Shown here one piece after another: positions 1 through 8,342 of a DNA stretch of 64,000 nt (position 1 is its first letter; each line of letters starts with the position of its first letter). This stretch comes from Bacillota bacterium (GTDB lineage: Bacteria; Bacillota; Clostridia; Lachnospirales; Lachnospiraceae). The notes under the pieces are model-generated. The model made no database searches. It worked only from the letters and a program-made list of their open reading frames with translations, and was not told the origin of the DNA. A program made the translations under genes and the position numbers. The stretch covers positions 102,589-166,588 of the forward strand of contig JAEZTJ010000091.1 in assembly GCA_023421505.1 (NCBI GenBank). The letters run 5' to 3'.

Positions 1-24
1 AAACTCATCAATTTGTATATTCAT
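1..24 (-). CDS. 5' end of an unidentified leftward gene (partial)
   Basis: A start codon on the minus strand opens a frame that reads MNIQIDEF and runs off the window edge. An AGGTGGTG ribosome binding site lies at 33-40, eight bases upstream of the ATG, which is the main reason to call it. The product cannot be identified from eight residues. Confidence 0.5.
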
Positions 25-306
25 ATAATTTACACCACCTATTATAAATAAACTGCACTCTGATATTCCTATTACTACCAATTTATATTAAATGAATCTT
101 ATATTAATTTCAATCTATTTAATAGTCTTTGGGCAAGATGCTGGACAAGAAGGTGACATCACTAAGAGACAAAATGCTAATGATAAAAGAGAAGACGGTA
201 AACTTGCTAACATGTTATTATAGCAAACCAACTTCGCAACATCACGATTTTATTGATGTTTTTATCACTGTAGACATAACGATTTGGTGAAGCACGATAT
301 GAAGTA

Positions 307-1605
307 TCAAATTGGTGTTAAAATTTTAGTGACATCATATTGAGAATTTATAATTAACCAAAGCTGTGCGTCATATATCATAATGCTCCAGATACCGCAT
401 CCTAACAGGTCATATTCCGAGATTAATGATAGTAAGGCGGAATAACTTCTTGCATCCACGAACCATACAATATGTTGAATTGGATAGCCAACACTATATT
501 CATAGTAATAAAAATAAGGAGTTTGGCTTACTTCGTCAAATTGAATTTGTGAGACAACATTACTTGCCAGACTTATAGCGGCATCCCTCGTTAATGACTG
601 GGCGTAAGATTTTTCGGCGGCTTCAGTGAGAGTATAATCATAAGCAATTGTTGGAATTCCTAAGATAAATTTATTATTTGGTACTAAAGCGATAGCATAA
701 TCCATAAATACGCTTAGGTTAGTAACCGAGGTTACCGGAGCAGGAGGCCCGCTTTTTTTACCCCATACGAATTGTAGAAATACAGTACTGTCAACTTCTT
801 GACTGATAATCGAATAGTCCACCTGATTAAAAACTATCTCTTGATCTATATTTTCAATATTGGGATTGATGGTGACTACCAGATAGAGGCCTTCTGTCTT
901 TAACCGATCAGATACTTTTGCAATAAATTTTTGATACAAGCTCTGGTTAGAGGGATTCATAAAATAAAAGACGATATTTACCCCCAGATAGCCTTTGCTT
1001 TTCATGATGGTAATCATGTTATCAATTTGCTTGTCTTGATAATCTTCATTTAATAATAATTCATAGGCAACCTCTAAATCAGGTTCACCTTGAGCAGATA
1101 ATGTAGTTAACATTACAAGCGGAACTACTGCATAAGCCTTTGCTAATTGAATGATCTCTGAATCATCATAATAAGTAGTAATCTCACCTTCTTTTGTCGC
1201 CCTGTAATTTAAAACTGATAAATAAGTAAGATTAGGCAAAGTCTTTTTCAGTAAATTCGTATCAATGAAGGGATAACAGTAACCATTCGTAACAATACTT
1301 CCCTGAGTATTATAACTTATAGTGATTAATTCACCGGGATATAGATACTCTCTACCTGATAGAAACGGATTATTACGAAGTATTTGCATGATTGTTATAC
1401 CATATGCCTCAGCGATGCTCACTAAAGTATCACCTTCCTTTATTGTATAGGTGAGTTTAGGATCTGCAATGACGATTGCCTGCCCCGGCACTAAATTATA
1501 GGCATTATTTAATCTGTTATCCTGTATTAATTTATCCACTGATACGTTATATATATCTGCAATATAATTAATTGTTTCACCAGGTTGAACTACATGTATC
1601 TGCAT
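307..1605 (-). CDS. LysM-GH18 spore-lysin (SleL/YaaH) homologue, probably catalytically inactive
   Basis: 432 aa. Two LysM peptidoglycan-binding repeats occupy roughly residues 3-47 and 51-98, followed by a glycosidase-18 fold (about 108-425), the architecture and length of Bacillus YaaH/SleL, a cortical-fragment N-acetylglucosaminidase of spores. The family signature FDFEYL is replaced by IVFYFM (residues 211-216), so the paired catalytic Asp and Glu are Val and Tyr. The downstream family motif MTYEWG reads LQFVWG, and WFEDAR reads WFVDAR. The fold is conserved but the acid residues are gone, so a binding or structural role in the spore coat or cortex is inferred. No signal peptide is present, as in YaaH. 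AGAGG lies 5 bases before the ATG. Confidence 0.85.
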   Translation of the reverse strand: MQIHVVQPGETINYIADIYNVSVDKLIQDNRLNNAYNLVPGQAIVIADPKLTYTIKEGDTLVSIAEAYGITIMQILRNNPFLSGREYLYPGELITISYNTQGSIVTNGYCYPFIDTNLLKKTLPNLTYLSVLNYRATKEGEITTYYDDSEIIQLAKAYAVVPLVMLTTLSAQGEPDLEVAYELLLNEDYQDKQIDNMITIMKSKGYLGVNIVFYFMNPSNQSLYQKFIAKVSDRLKTEGLYLVVTINPNIENIDQEIVFNQVDYSIISQEVDSTVFLQFVWGKKSGPPAPVTSVTNLSVFMDYAIALVPNNKFILGIPTIAYDYTLTEAAEKSYAQSLTRDAAISLASNVVSQIQFDEVSQTPYFYYYEYSVGYPIQHIVWFVDARSYSALLSLISEYDLLGCGIWSIMIYDAQLWLIINSQYDVTKILTPI

Positions 1606-1690
1606 GCTTAACCTCTAACATAGGTTTTATATATTATATGAATGTTGTATACAATAATATTTACTTTTAACATATTTAAACAATATAGTC

Positions 1691-1909
1691 TAAGTGATAC
1701 TTATTGAAATTGATATCTTAAAGTTTGTTCCTGCGTAACCAAAGTGTGCAAGCACATTTGGCACAAACTAATTCAAAGGGTAGACATGTTATGTTAGTAT
1801 GAATTATTGAAAAGCATAATTCACACCTCAAAGTTTGTGCCTGTGTAACCAAAGTGTGCAAGCACACTTAGCACAAACTAATTCAAAGGGTAGACATGTT
1901 ATGTTAGGG
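1691..1909 (+). repeat. Two tandem copies of a composite two-hairpin repeat
   Basis: Two direct units of about 110 bp (1691-1800 and 1799-1909). Each has a first hairpin with arms like TGAATTAT / ATAATTCACA, a second hairpin with arms AGTTTGTGCC / GGCACAAACT enclosing AAGTGTG-CAAG-CACACTT, and a conserved tail containing TTCAAAGGGTAGACATG. The first hairpin of the upstream unit is degenerate. Related copies occur at 5504-5605 (inverted), 33841-33950, and partly at 11797 and 53486. Confidence 0.8.
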
Positions 1910-1981
1910 AGCTTTGTTGTGGAATGCTTTTTCTGGAATAAAACACTATAAATAATTAAAATAATTCTTACTAAAATACTG

Positions 1982-2010
1982 TTGACAAATTGGTTGCAGC
2001 GTATTAATAT
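1982..2010 (+). promoter_or_regulatory. SigA-type promoter of the trpX T-box transcript
   Basis: TTGACA at 1982-1987 and TAATAT at 2005-2010 are separated by 17 bases. The predicted start falls just before the first T-box stem. Confidence 0.75.
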
Positions 2011-2014
2011 TTAC

Positions 2015-2277
2015 TCATTAATAAGCAAAACCGTTGAGAAAGAAGAGTAAGCTTTAATACGACATTACAGAGAGTCGCAGTTGGTGGGATGCGATATGAA
2101 GTTTATAGCTGAATGGGCTTTTGAGGGCAACCCGAACTAATAGTAGGCGTTGACGGTAACCATAACCGTTACATATATGGCATATATTTTTGTATATGAA
2201 GGAGTGGACTTAGTCAAATTGAGTGGTACCGCGGATTTTATTCGTCTCAAGTATATTATACTTGGGGCTTTTTTTAT
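2015..2277 (+). promoter_or_regulatory. T-box leader, tryptophan specifier
   Basis: The leader carries the T-box sequence GAGTGGTACCGCGG at 2221-2234 and the stem-I motif AGTTGGTGGGA near 2078. A terminator follows (2244-2276, arms CAAGTATA/TATACTTG, then a T run) that competes with the antiterminator. The specifier loop reads GAATGGGC at 2111-2118, with TGG (Trp) at 2114-2116. The same GAATGGGCTT context recurs in the T-box before trpB2. Uncharged tRNA-Trp would pair here and allow read-through into the ABC transporter genes. Confidence 0.9.
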
Positions 2278-2494
2278 GCTTACAAGCTAATCAAGTAATC
2301 TGGAAGAATACATGCATGAAGAATAAAATATCACGAAAGGACTTCGTCAAAACAGCGTACAGCAGAATAACTATGACAGGAAGGCATAACTTGGTTACAG
2401 ATCGCTATCACATTTATTTTATGGAGGAGAAGATATCCTAAAAGCAAGAGAGGAATATCTCTCCAAGATCACTTTTGCTATTACATTTATTATC

Positions 2495-2532
2495 AAGGGA
2501 GGATAAATCCTCCCAAAAATCAAGGGAGGATT
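2495..2532 (+). promoter_or_regulatory. Alternative hairpin covering the trpX ribosome binding site
   Basis: GGGAGGAT (2497-2504), ATCCTCCC (2507-2514) and GGGAGGATT (2524-2532) follow one another. The middle segment can pair with either flank, and the last is the Shine-Dalgarno sequence of trpX. This gives two mutually exclusive structures, one hiding and one exposing the ribosome binding site. Function is inferred. A similar arrangement precedes the lipoprotein gene at 46321. Confidence 0.5.
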
Positions 2533-2537
2533 AAGAT

Positions 2538-3590
2538 ATGAAAAAGTTATTAGCAGTTATTTTAGTTTTATTACTGACAGTTAGTATGGTAGGCTGCGGC
2601 AGTAAGGAGGAAGCAGCAACTGGTGGCGCAGATGTTACAAAGGGAGCATCAGACAGTGGAGAAGCTAACAACAAAGAGAAGGTTACGATCGGTATCGGTC
2701 AGTTTGCAGAGCATAAATCTTTAGATAACTGCAAGAATGGTTTTCTTGAAGGACTTAAGGAAGCCGGCTATGTGGAGGGCGATAATCTAGAGGTATTATT
2801 TGAAAATGCACAGGCTGATACCGGTTTGGCAGCTCAAATTGCGAATGATTTTATGGCAAAAAAGGCAAAGCTAATCTGCGCAATTGCAACACCTATGGCA
2901 CAAAGTGCCTATGCAGCTGCAAAGGATGCAGATATTCCTGTTATTTTTACAGCTGTTACAGATCCAGTACTAGCAGAGCTTGCGAAGGAAGATAAGACAC
3001 CGAGTGGCGAGATTACAGGAACGAGCGATAAGCTGGCAGTAAAAGAGCAGCTGGAGATGATTCACTCCATATTACCAGAGGCTAAGAAGCTTGGTATTAT
3101 GTACAGTACCAGTGAAGTAAATTCCGTATCTGCAATTGAAGAGTATAAGAAGCTGGCTTCTGATTATGGTTTTGAAATTGTTGAAAGTGGTATTTCTACC
3201 GCAGCCGATATTCCCCTTGCAGCTGATAATTTACTTAGCAAGGTAGATTGTATCACCAATCTAACGGACAATACCGTTGTAAGCTCCTTACCAGTTATCC
3301 TAGAGAAGGCTGCTGATAAGAAAATCCCAGTATTTGGCAGTGAGGTAGAACAGGTGAAGATCGGTTGTCTGGCGGCTATGGGTATTGACTATTTTGAATT
3401 AGGCAAGCAGACCGGTGCGATGGCAGCTAAGGTATTAAAGGGTGAGAAGAAGGCTAGTGAAATTAATTTTGAGACAATATCTGAATATTCCTTCTATGGT
3501 AATACAGCAGTAGCTGATAATCTGGGAGTTACACTGCCAAATGACATGGTAAGTAGCGCAAAGGAAATGTTTAGTGCAATTACAGAATAA
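2538..3590 (+). CDS. trpX: ABC transporter substrate-binding lipoprotein, TrpX type
   Basis: 350 aa. The N-terminus is a lipoprotein signal (hydrophobic core, lipobox VGC with Cys at about residue 20). The mature part is an ABC_sub_bind/TrpX-type periplasmic-binding fold of the usual length; the binding domain begins near KVTIGIGQ (about residue 49). It should capture its ligand outside the membrane and deliver it to the permease and ATPase encoded downstream. Tryptophan as substrate is inferred from the Trp T-box in front and from the known trpXYZ families of Firmicutes. AGGAGG-type RBS (2524-2532) just before ATG. Confidence 0.85.
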   Translation: MKKLLAVILVLLLTVSMVGCGSKEEAATGGADVTKGASDSGEANNKEKVTIGIGQFAEHKSLDNCKNGFLEGLKEAGYVEGDNLEVLFENAQADTGLAAQIANDFMAKKAKLICAIATPMAQSAYAAAKDADIPVIFTAVTDPVLAELAKEDKTPSGEITGTSDKLAVKEQLEMIHSILPEAKKLGIMYSTSEVNSVSAIEEYKKLASDYGFEIVESGISTAADIPLAADNLLSKVDCITNLTDNTVVSSLPVILEKAADKKIPVFGSEVEQVKIGCLAAMGIDYFELGKQTGAMAAKVLKGEKKASEINFETISEYSFYGNTAVADNLGVTLPNDMVSSAKEMFSAITE

Positions 3591-3795
3591 TTTGATTGGT
3601 AAGTTAGATATAGTTAATTTATAAAATATGCTTTGTACTGTATAACGGTATCTGTAAACGGATAGCAGAATTTTCAGTTGGTTCTTGTCAAAAGTCTATT
3701 TTTGGCGTAAGATAAAAAAGTTGGGGCTATTTTCATTATCTTACATACATTGGACTTTGATAAGAGCCATCTTTATATTTACGGGAGGTAGAATA

Positions 3796-4698
3796 ATGTC
3801 ATTATCTGGCTTTGTAGACTTTTTAATAGGAATAATGGAGGAGGGACTTCTATATGCCATCATTGCCATGGGCGTATATATAACCTATAAAATATTGGAT
3901 TTCCCGGATTTGTCCGTTGACGGTACCTTTCCGCTTGGGGCAGCGGTTACGGCAGTATTTATCATAGCAGGTGTTAATCCTGTTCTAACACTGCTTCTAT
4001 CCTTTCTGATTGGGGCAATTGCAGGTGCAATAACCGGCCTCATACATGTCAAGCTTAAGGTAAGAGACCTTCTGTCGGGTATTATTATGATGACGGCTCT
4101 TTATTCCATTAATCTACGTATTGCGGGAAGTGCGAATGTAGCAATATTTTCAAAGGAAACAATTTTTGAAAATGCATTTTTAGATAGACTGTTGCCGGAA
4201 GCGATGAAGGATTACATAGATTTGATTATTTTATTTATTATTGTGATTATTATGAAAGTTCTCTTGGATATCTACTTAAAAACCAAATCAGGTTATCTCT
4301 TAAGAGCGGTTGGTGATAATGACACTTTGGTTACCTCACTTGCGAAGGATAAAGGAATTGTGAAAATCATCGGACTGGCGATAGCCAATGCCTTCGTAGC
4401 GCTTGCCGGAAGTATCTATGCACAAAAGAGCGGCTTTTTTGAAATATCCATAGGAACAGGAACAATCGTAGTGGGACTAGCCAGTGTTATTATCGGTACG
4501 AATATATTTAAGAGAATGACCTTTATAAAAGGCACTACCGCTGTTATATGCGGTTCAGTTATTTATAAGGCCTGCGTAGCGGTGGCGATCCGCTGCGGTA
4601 TGAATGCATCTGATCTAAAGCTGATCACTGCTATATTATTCCTGGGCATCTTAGTCATCAGCAGTGAACGGAAAAGGAGGGTAAAGAATCATGATTGA
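3796..4698 (+). CDS. trpY: ABC transporter permease, TrpY type
   Basis: About 300 aa, a multi-span membrane protein of the BPD_transp_2 family (relative of branched-chain amino acid permeases). The motif ILDFPDLSVDGTFPLGAA near the N-terminus is typical of permeases paired with TrpX-like binding proteins. The frame is open from a TTG at 3685, but GGGAGGT at 3783-3789 places the start at ATG 3796, giving MSLSGFVDF. It ends 8 bases inside the ATPase gene, so the two are translationally coupled. It forms the membrane channel of the predicted tryptophan importer. Confidence 0.85.
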   Translation: MSLSGFVDFLIGIMEEGLLYAIIAMGVYITYKILDFPDLSVDGTFPLGAAVTAVFIIAGVNPVLTLLLSFLIGAIAGAITGLIHVKLKVRDLLSGIIMMTALYSINLRIAGSANVAIFSKETIFENAFLDRLLPEAMKDYIDLIILFIIVIIMKVLLDIYLKTKSGYLLRAVGDNDTLVTSLAKDKGIVKIIGLAIANAFVALAGSIYAQKSGFFEISIGTGTIVVGLASVIIGTNIFKRMTFIKGTTAVICGSVIYKACVAVAIRCGMNASDLKLITAILFLGILVISSERKRRVKNHD

Positions 4699-5464
4699 AT
4701 TAATAAATATTAATAAAATTTACAATCCTGGTACTGTGAATGAGATGTGCCTGTTTAAGAATTTTAGCTTAACAGTAAAAGAGGGGGAGTTTATATCGGT
4801 AGTCGGGAGTAATGGTTCCGGTAAAACCTCCATGTTAAATATTATCTGTGGCAGTATTCCGATTGATAGCGGTAGTATTATGATTGGTACGGAGAACATT
4901 ACTAATATGCCGGAATATAAGCGACAAAGGCGAATTGGACGTGTTTATCAAAATCCTGCAATGGGTACTTGTCCCAACATGACGATCTTAGAGAATATGT
5001 CCTTAGCAGATAATAAGGGCAAGAGCTTTAATTTAGGATGGGGAACGGATAAGAAGCGTATTGAGTATTATAGGGGCAGTCTGCGTACCCTTAACTTAGG
5101 CTTAGAGGATAAAATGAATGTTCCGGTAGGCTCCTTGTCGGGTGGACAACGGCAGGCTATGGCACTGCTTATGGCTACTATGACACCTATAGAATTTTTG
5201 ATTTTGGATGAGCATACTGCCGCCCTAGATCCCAAGACTGCTGAGTTGATTATGCAATTAACGGATAAGGTTGTACGGGAGAAGGGACTTACTACAATTA
5301 TGGTAACCCATAATCTGCGATATGCGGTAGAATACGGCAATCGATTGATGATGATGCATCAGGGAGATGTAATTATTGATAAGGCTGGAAAAGAGAAAGA
5401 GGCCTTAGTAATAGACAATATTCTTGATAAATTTAATGAAATCAGTATAGAATGTGGTAACTAG
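4691..5464 (+). CDS. trpZ: ABC transporter ATP-binding protein, TrpZ type
   Basis: 257 aa ATPase. Walker A is GSNGSGKTS (about residues 38-46), the signature is LSGGQRQAMAL, Walker B is FLILDEHTAALDP and the H-loop is VTHNL. The catalytic Glu is followed by His (DEHTAAL) rather than the usual Pro, which is common in this subfamily. The start overlaps the permease end by 8 bp. It powers the TrpX/TrpY importer. No clear factor-independent terminator follows before the inverted repeat copy at 5504. Confidence 0.85.
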   Translation: MIELININKIYNPGTVNEMCLFKNFSLTVKEGEFISVVGSNGSGKTSMLNIICGSIPIDSGSIMIGTENITNMPEYKRQRRIGRVYQNPAMGTCPNMTILENMSLADNKGKSFNLGWGTDKKRIEYYRGSLRTLNLGLEDKMNVPVGSLSGGQRQAMALLMATMTPIEFLILDEHTAALDPKTAELIMQLTDKVVREKGLTTIMVTHNLRYAVEYGNRLMMMHQGDVIIDKAGKEKEALVIDNILDKFNEISIECGN

Positions 5465-5503
5465 AGTTATGAATTTGTAAATTATCATATACTTTAGACT
5501 CAA

Positions 5504-5605
5504 ATCATACTAACATAACATGCCTTCCCTTTGAATAAGTTTGAGCCGAGGATTACGCAGGCACAAACTTCTAGGTGCGAATTATGTTTTTCAATAATTC
5601 ACACT
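5504..5605 (-). repeat. Composite two-hairpin repeat, inverted copy
   Basis: The reverse complement reads GTGTGAATTATTG, then the return arm CATAATTCGCAC, then AGTTTGTGCCTGCG, and ends with the tail TTCAAAGGGAAGGCATG. It matches the units at 1691-1909 but in the opposite orientation, so the T-box/trpXYZ module lies between inverted copies. Confidence 0.75.
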
Positions 5606-5747
5606 ACAGCCTTGTTAGGTATATTTATCTCAGAATTTAGTATAGATATTAATTATCAAGAACAGCCTTAAGGTATAGACTAAGTTTATAGCGCAACTAA
5701 ATAGTTAGGATTTGATACTCCTAGCCTATATATTTTGTGTTTTTATC

Positions 5748-5775
5748 TTGCAAAATAATTTACCTGTGATATACT
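5748..5775 (+). promoter_or_regulatory. Probable promoter of folT
   Basis: TTGCAA (5748-5753) and TATACT (5770-5775) with a 16-base spacer, about 20 bases upstream of the THF riboswitch. Confidence 0.5.
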
Positions 5776-5796
5776 TGGTTTACAAAAATAAAAAAA

Positions 5797-5891
5797 GCAG
5801 AGTAGGATCGTGTGCGTTAAGTGCTGGTTGAACAGGGAGTTGTCAGCCGGACGAAAAGTTTACTTGCGGTACATGGTTCGCATCCCGCTGC
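5797..5891 (+). promoter_or_regulatory. Tetrahydrofolate (THF/folT) riboswitch
   Basis: The segment contains the family-conserved strings GCGTTAAGTG (5814-5823), GAACAGGGAGTTG, CGAAAAG and TTGCGGTA. It ends in CATCCCGCTGC, whose CTGC pairs with GCAG at the start. The order and spacing match the folT riboswitch aptamer. It lies upstream of a FolT S-component, the standard target. A ligand-dependent effect on folT expression is inferred. Confidence 0.85.
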
Positions 5892-5969
5892 TACAGTTGG
5901 ATAGTCAAATACATTCTATTTGATTTTATCTCTTATTGTAGTAAATTCTGCAAAGGAGGTAATTTTTTT

Positions 5970-6551
5970 ATGCTCAAAATGAAAGATTTATTCATCTCGT
6001 CTTACAAAGAAATGAAGCATGTAAGATGCATCACCTTAACGGCCATGTTTGGTGCGATATCCATCATTTTCGGAATGTTTTTTACGATTATGTTATGGGA
6101 TTTTCTGAAAGTGGGATTTACCTTTCTGCCAAACGAATTTGTCTATTATTTATTTGGTCCGTTTGTTGGTATCATTTACGGAGGAACACTTGACATTTTG
6201 ACCTATTTGGTTAAACCAATGGGATCCTTTTTCCCTGGTTTCACGATTAGCGCCATGTTAACCGGACTTCTTTATGGTGTATTTTTATATAAGAAGCCGT
6301 TAAGTATCTGGAGAATACTGATTGTTAACCTATTAAGATCAATTTTTATCGATCTTATATTAAACACCTTCTGGCTTACCTTATTATACGGAAACACCTT
6401 TATAGGCATGCTTCCCTTGAGAGCATTAAAGCTTTTGATTATGCTGCCGGTGGAAACAATTCTTTTGTTTGTAGTAATTAAAAGTGTGGAAGCCAGCGGA
6501 ATATTAAAATTATTAAAAAGTAAAGGAATTAAGGGTAAACATTCCTCGTAA
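5970..6551 (+). CDS. folT: Folate ECF transporter S component FolT
   Basis: 193 aa with about five or six hydrophobic segments, the length of ECF-type S components. The N-terminal part has the typical S-component start (TLTAMFGAISIIFGMFF) and a conserved YYLFGPFVGIIYGG region. FolT binds folate in the membrane and works with a shared EcfA/A'/T energizing module, not encoded in this window. The THF riboswitch immediately upstream strongly supports the substrate assignment. A full AAAGGAGGT RBS lies 10 bases before the ATG. Confidence 0.88.
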   Translation: MLKMKDLFISSYKEMKHVRCITLTAMFGAISIIFGMFFTIMLWDFLKVGFTFLPNEFVYYLFGPFVGIIYGGTLDILTYLVKPMGSFFPGFTISAMLTGLLYGVFLYKKPLSIWRILIVNLLRSIFIDLILNTFWLTLLYGNTFIGMLPLRALKLLIMLPVETILLFVVIKSVEASGILKLLKSKGIKGKHSS

Positions 6552-6604
6552 AAAGCTGGTTAAGCTGAATAGAAAAATAAAATATAAAATGAATTGTAAA
6601 AAAA

Positions 6605-6676
6605 TTAAGCCCTGAAGCGGTTCCTACAAAAGCGTATTATTACGAAGCTATGGTAGGTAGCGTTTCTGGGCTTTTA
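6605..6676. terminator. Bidirectional terminator between folT and the SleB-type gene
   Basis: AAGCCC (6607-6612) pairs with GGGCTT (6668-6673), with additional pairing inside (AGCGG/GCGTT). T runs or A runs flank both sides. It lies between convergent genes. Confidence 0.65.
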
Positions 6677-6705
6677 CTAAGCTTTATAAAGTTATTTATG
6701 ATCAA

Positions 6706-7989
6706 TTACCAGAATAAAAGGCCTCCTAATTTTACGGAAGTAGATTTGTCATCATAGCCTTTACGCACAGCGGCACTATAGGAATGAAAATAAAGTCTTT
6801 TTCCAATATTATTGGCTCCTTCGAGAGCATCCTTTGCAGCTTTTTTTGACATCAGCTGTGAGCTTGAGTAGTAATTCTCGTAGTTGTTAAGCTGTTTTTG
6901 CAACGAACCACTTGAAGCAACTGAAAACTGTCCTGGCTGATAGATTACTGATTTTATCGAATTAGAATACTTAGGGGATTTCACGCGGTTTAATACGATA
7001 TTAGCAACGGCCAGCTTACCCTCATAGCTTTGAGTGCCGGCTTCTGAATGGATCAAACAGGTAAGAAGCCTTAAGTCCTCTGCAGAGTAGTTTACACCAC
7101 CATTATATTGGATTCGGGTTTCTTTCTTGGCTTTTTCTTCGGCAGCAAGCTGAGCCAGCTTCTGTTCCTCCTCCTTAGATACTGCTTCTTTAAATTCCAC
7201 AAGAAGATCGGCAAACTCTTCTTTTACATACCCTGTCTTATTTTCATCAGTAATCTTTAATTGTAGCCAATCACCCTTATGCTTTAAGATTGGATAGATT
7301 TCGTTCATATAAATCACGGTAACCTTTTTTGCCTCTGTCGAAGGCTCCGTTCGTACATTTAAACCGTCAACCGCAACCGAGGCACTTAAGGTACCATATT
7401 TTTTCACTAATACATCGTCAGGAATCCCTGTCTTGATAAATTCCTTTTTTACATAGCCCTTTACGCTTCCAGACTCAACATAATACCAGTCTGCCTTTTT
7501 CTTTAGTATTGTAGCAGCAGAATTTCGATAAAGCTTACCGAGAACAGTACTGTCAGTCGAAGCCTTTTTCCTTATGTTAACATAATCTTTCGCAATTGAT
7601 ATACCAATGTTAGAATATTTGGGTTTTTTCTTAGGCTCAGATTTAATCTCTTCTGCCTTTGTTTCCTTATCCGGAGCAACGGTTGGAGATACTTCTGGTG
7701 ATGGTGTATCCGAGGGAACAATCGCCTCTGTATTAACCTCCTGCCCATTCTCATTACTTGTTAATGAAAAAGGAACCATACTGGGAGACGGACTGATATT
7801 AATCGAAAGGGAATGTATGACAGCTTCCGGAATAATATCATCAGTCGTTTTAGACGTAAGGACATCATCCTTTTTGGACAGGCTTTCTCCTTTTGATAAG
7901 AAAGGGATTTGTATATCAAATATTATGGTCAGACAGAATACGGTCATAAATACTATTGTAGAGATTAAGGCTATTTTAGTTTTTTTCAT
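6706..7989 (-). CDS. Cell-wall hydrolase with two SH3 domains and a SleB/CwlJ-type catalytic domain
   Basis: About 427 aa. An N-terminal membrane anchor or signal (MKKTKIALISTIVFMTVF) is followed by a Ser/Pro/Thr-rich linker, two bacterial SH3 domains (roughly residues 125-185 and 200-262), a charged KEEEQKLAQLAAEEKAKKE helix and a C-terminal hydrolase_2 domain. The catalytic Glu motif is LIHSEAG, with AVANIVLNRV after it. SleB/CwlJ enzymes cleave muramic-delta-lactam cortex or peptidoglycan. The frame is open from 8133, but AAGGTG before ATG 7989 and the signal sequence fix the start. Its SH3 pair closely resembles that of the NlpC/P60 gene at 35266. Confidence 0.85.
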   Translation of the reverse strand: MKKTKIALISTIVFMTVFCLTIIFDIQIPFLSKGESLSKKDDVLTSKTTDDIIPEAVIHSLSINISPSPSMVPFSLTSNENGQEVNTEAIVPSDTPSPEVSPTVAPDKETKAEEIKSEPKKKPKYSNIGISIAKDYVNIRKKASTDSTVLGKLYRNSAATILKKKADWYYVESGSVKGYVKKEFIKTGIPDDVLVKKYGTLSASVAVDGLNVRTEPSTEAKKVTVIYMNEIYPILKHKGDWLQLKITDENKTGYVKEEFADLLVEFKEAVSKEEEQKLAQLAAEEKAKKETRIQYNGGVNYSAEDLRLLTCLIHSEAGTQSYEGKLAVANIVLNRVKSPKYSNSIKSVIYQPGQFSVASSGSLQKQLNNYENYYSSSQLMSKKAAKDALEGANNIGKRLYFHSYSAAVRKGYDDKSTSVKLGGLLFW

Positions 7990-8238
7990 TCCTATCACCT
8001 TCTTAATAGTTTGACTTACATTGCACCTGCTATTATAGACTATAGCTACTGTAAAAGCAACTGTTTTGACGCTTTGCAGGCAATATATGACATATAATGG
8101 ATAATGAAGTAAAATATATTCCATTATATGCAAAATGCATACAAATATAGTGAAATATTATATAAAAATGTAAGATAAAAGTGGAAATATAAGGAATTGT
8201 TATGAGAAGAAATTTTCATTCGTAGAGCTTAGGGATGA

Positions 8239-8290
8239 ATAACGGCTGATGATAATCGTTGTAATAATGAAAACTCAATCAGCCGTAAAC
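8239..8290 (-). terminator. Putative terminator downstream of plsC
   Basis: Arms TTACGGCTGA and TCAGCCGTT on the minus strand enclose about 30 bases. The T run after the stem is weak, so this may be a processed 3' end instead. Confidence 0.4.
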
Positions 8291-8342
8291 AAAGATAGTA
8301 TTTAAGTAGGTGTGATTCAAAAGTCTTTAAAAAAATTATGTA

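Noticed and set aside
92..223. 43-codon frame near the left end
   Set aside because: No ribosome binding site, and no similarity to a known protein was recognised.
2223..2441. 72-codon frame after the T-box
   Set aside because: It begins inside the T-box antiterminator and runs through the terminator; no RBS is present.
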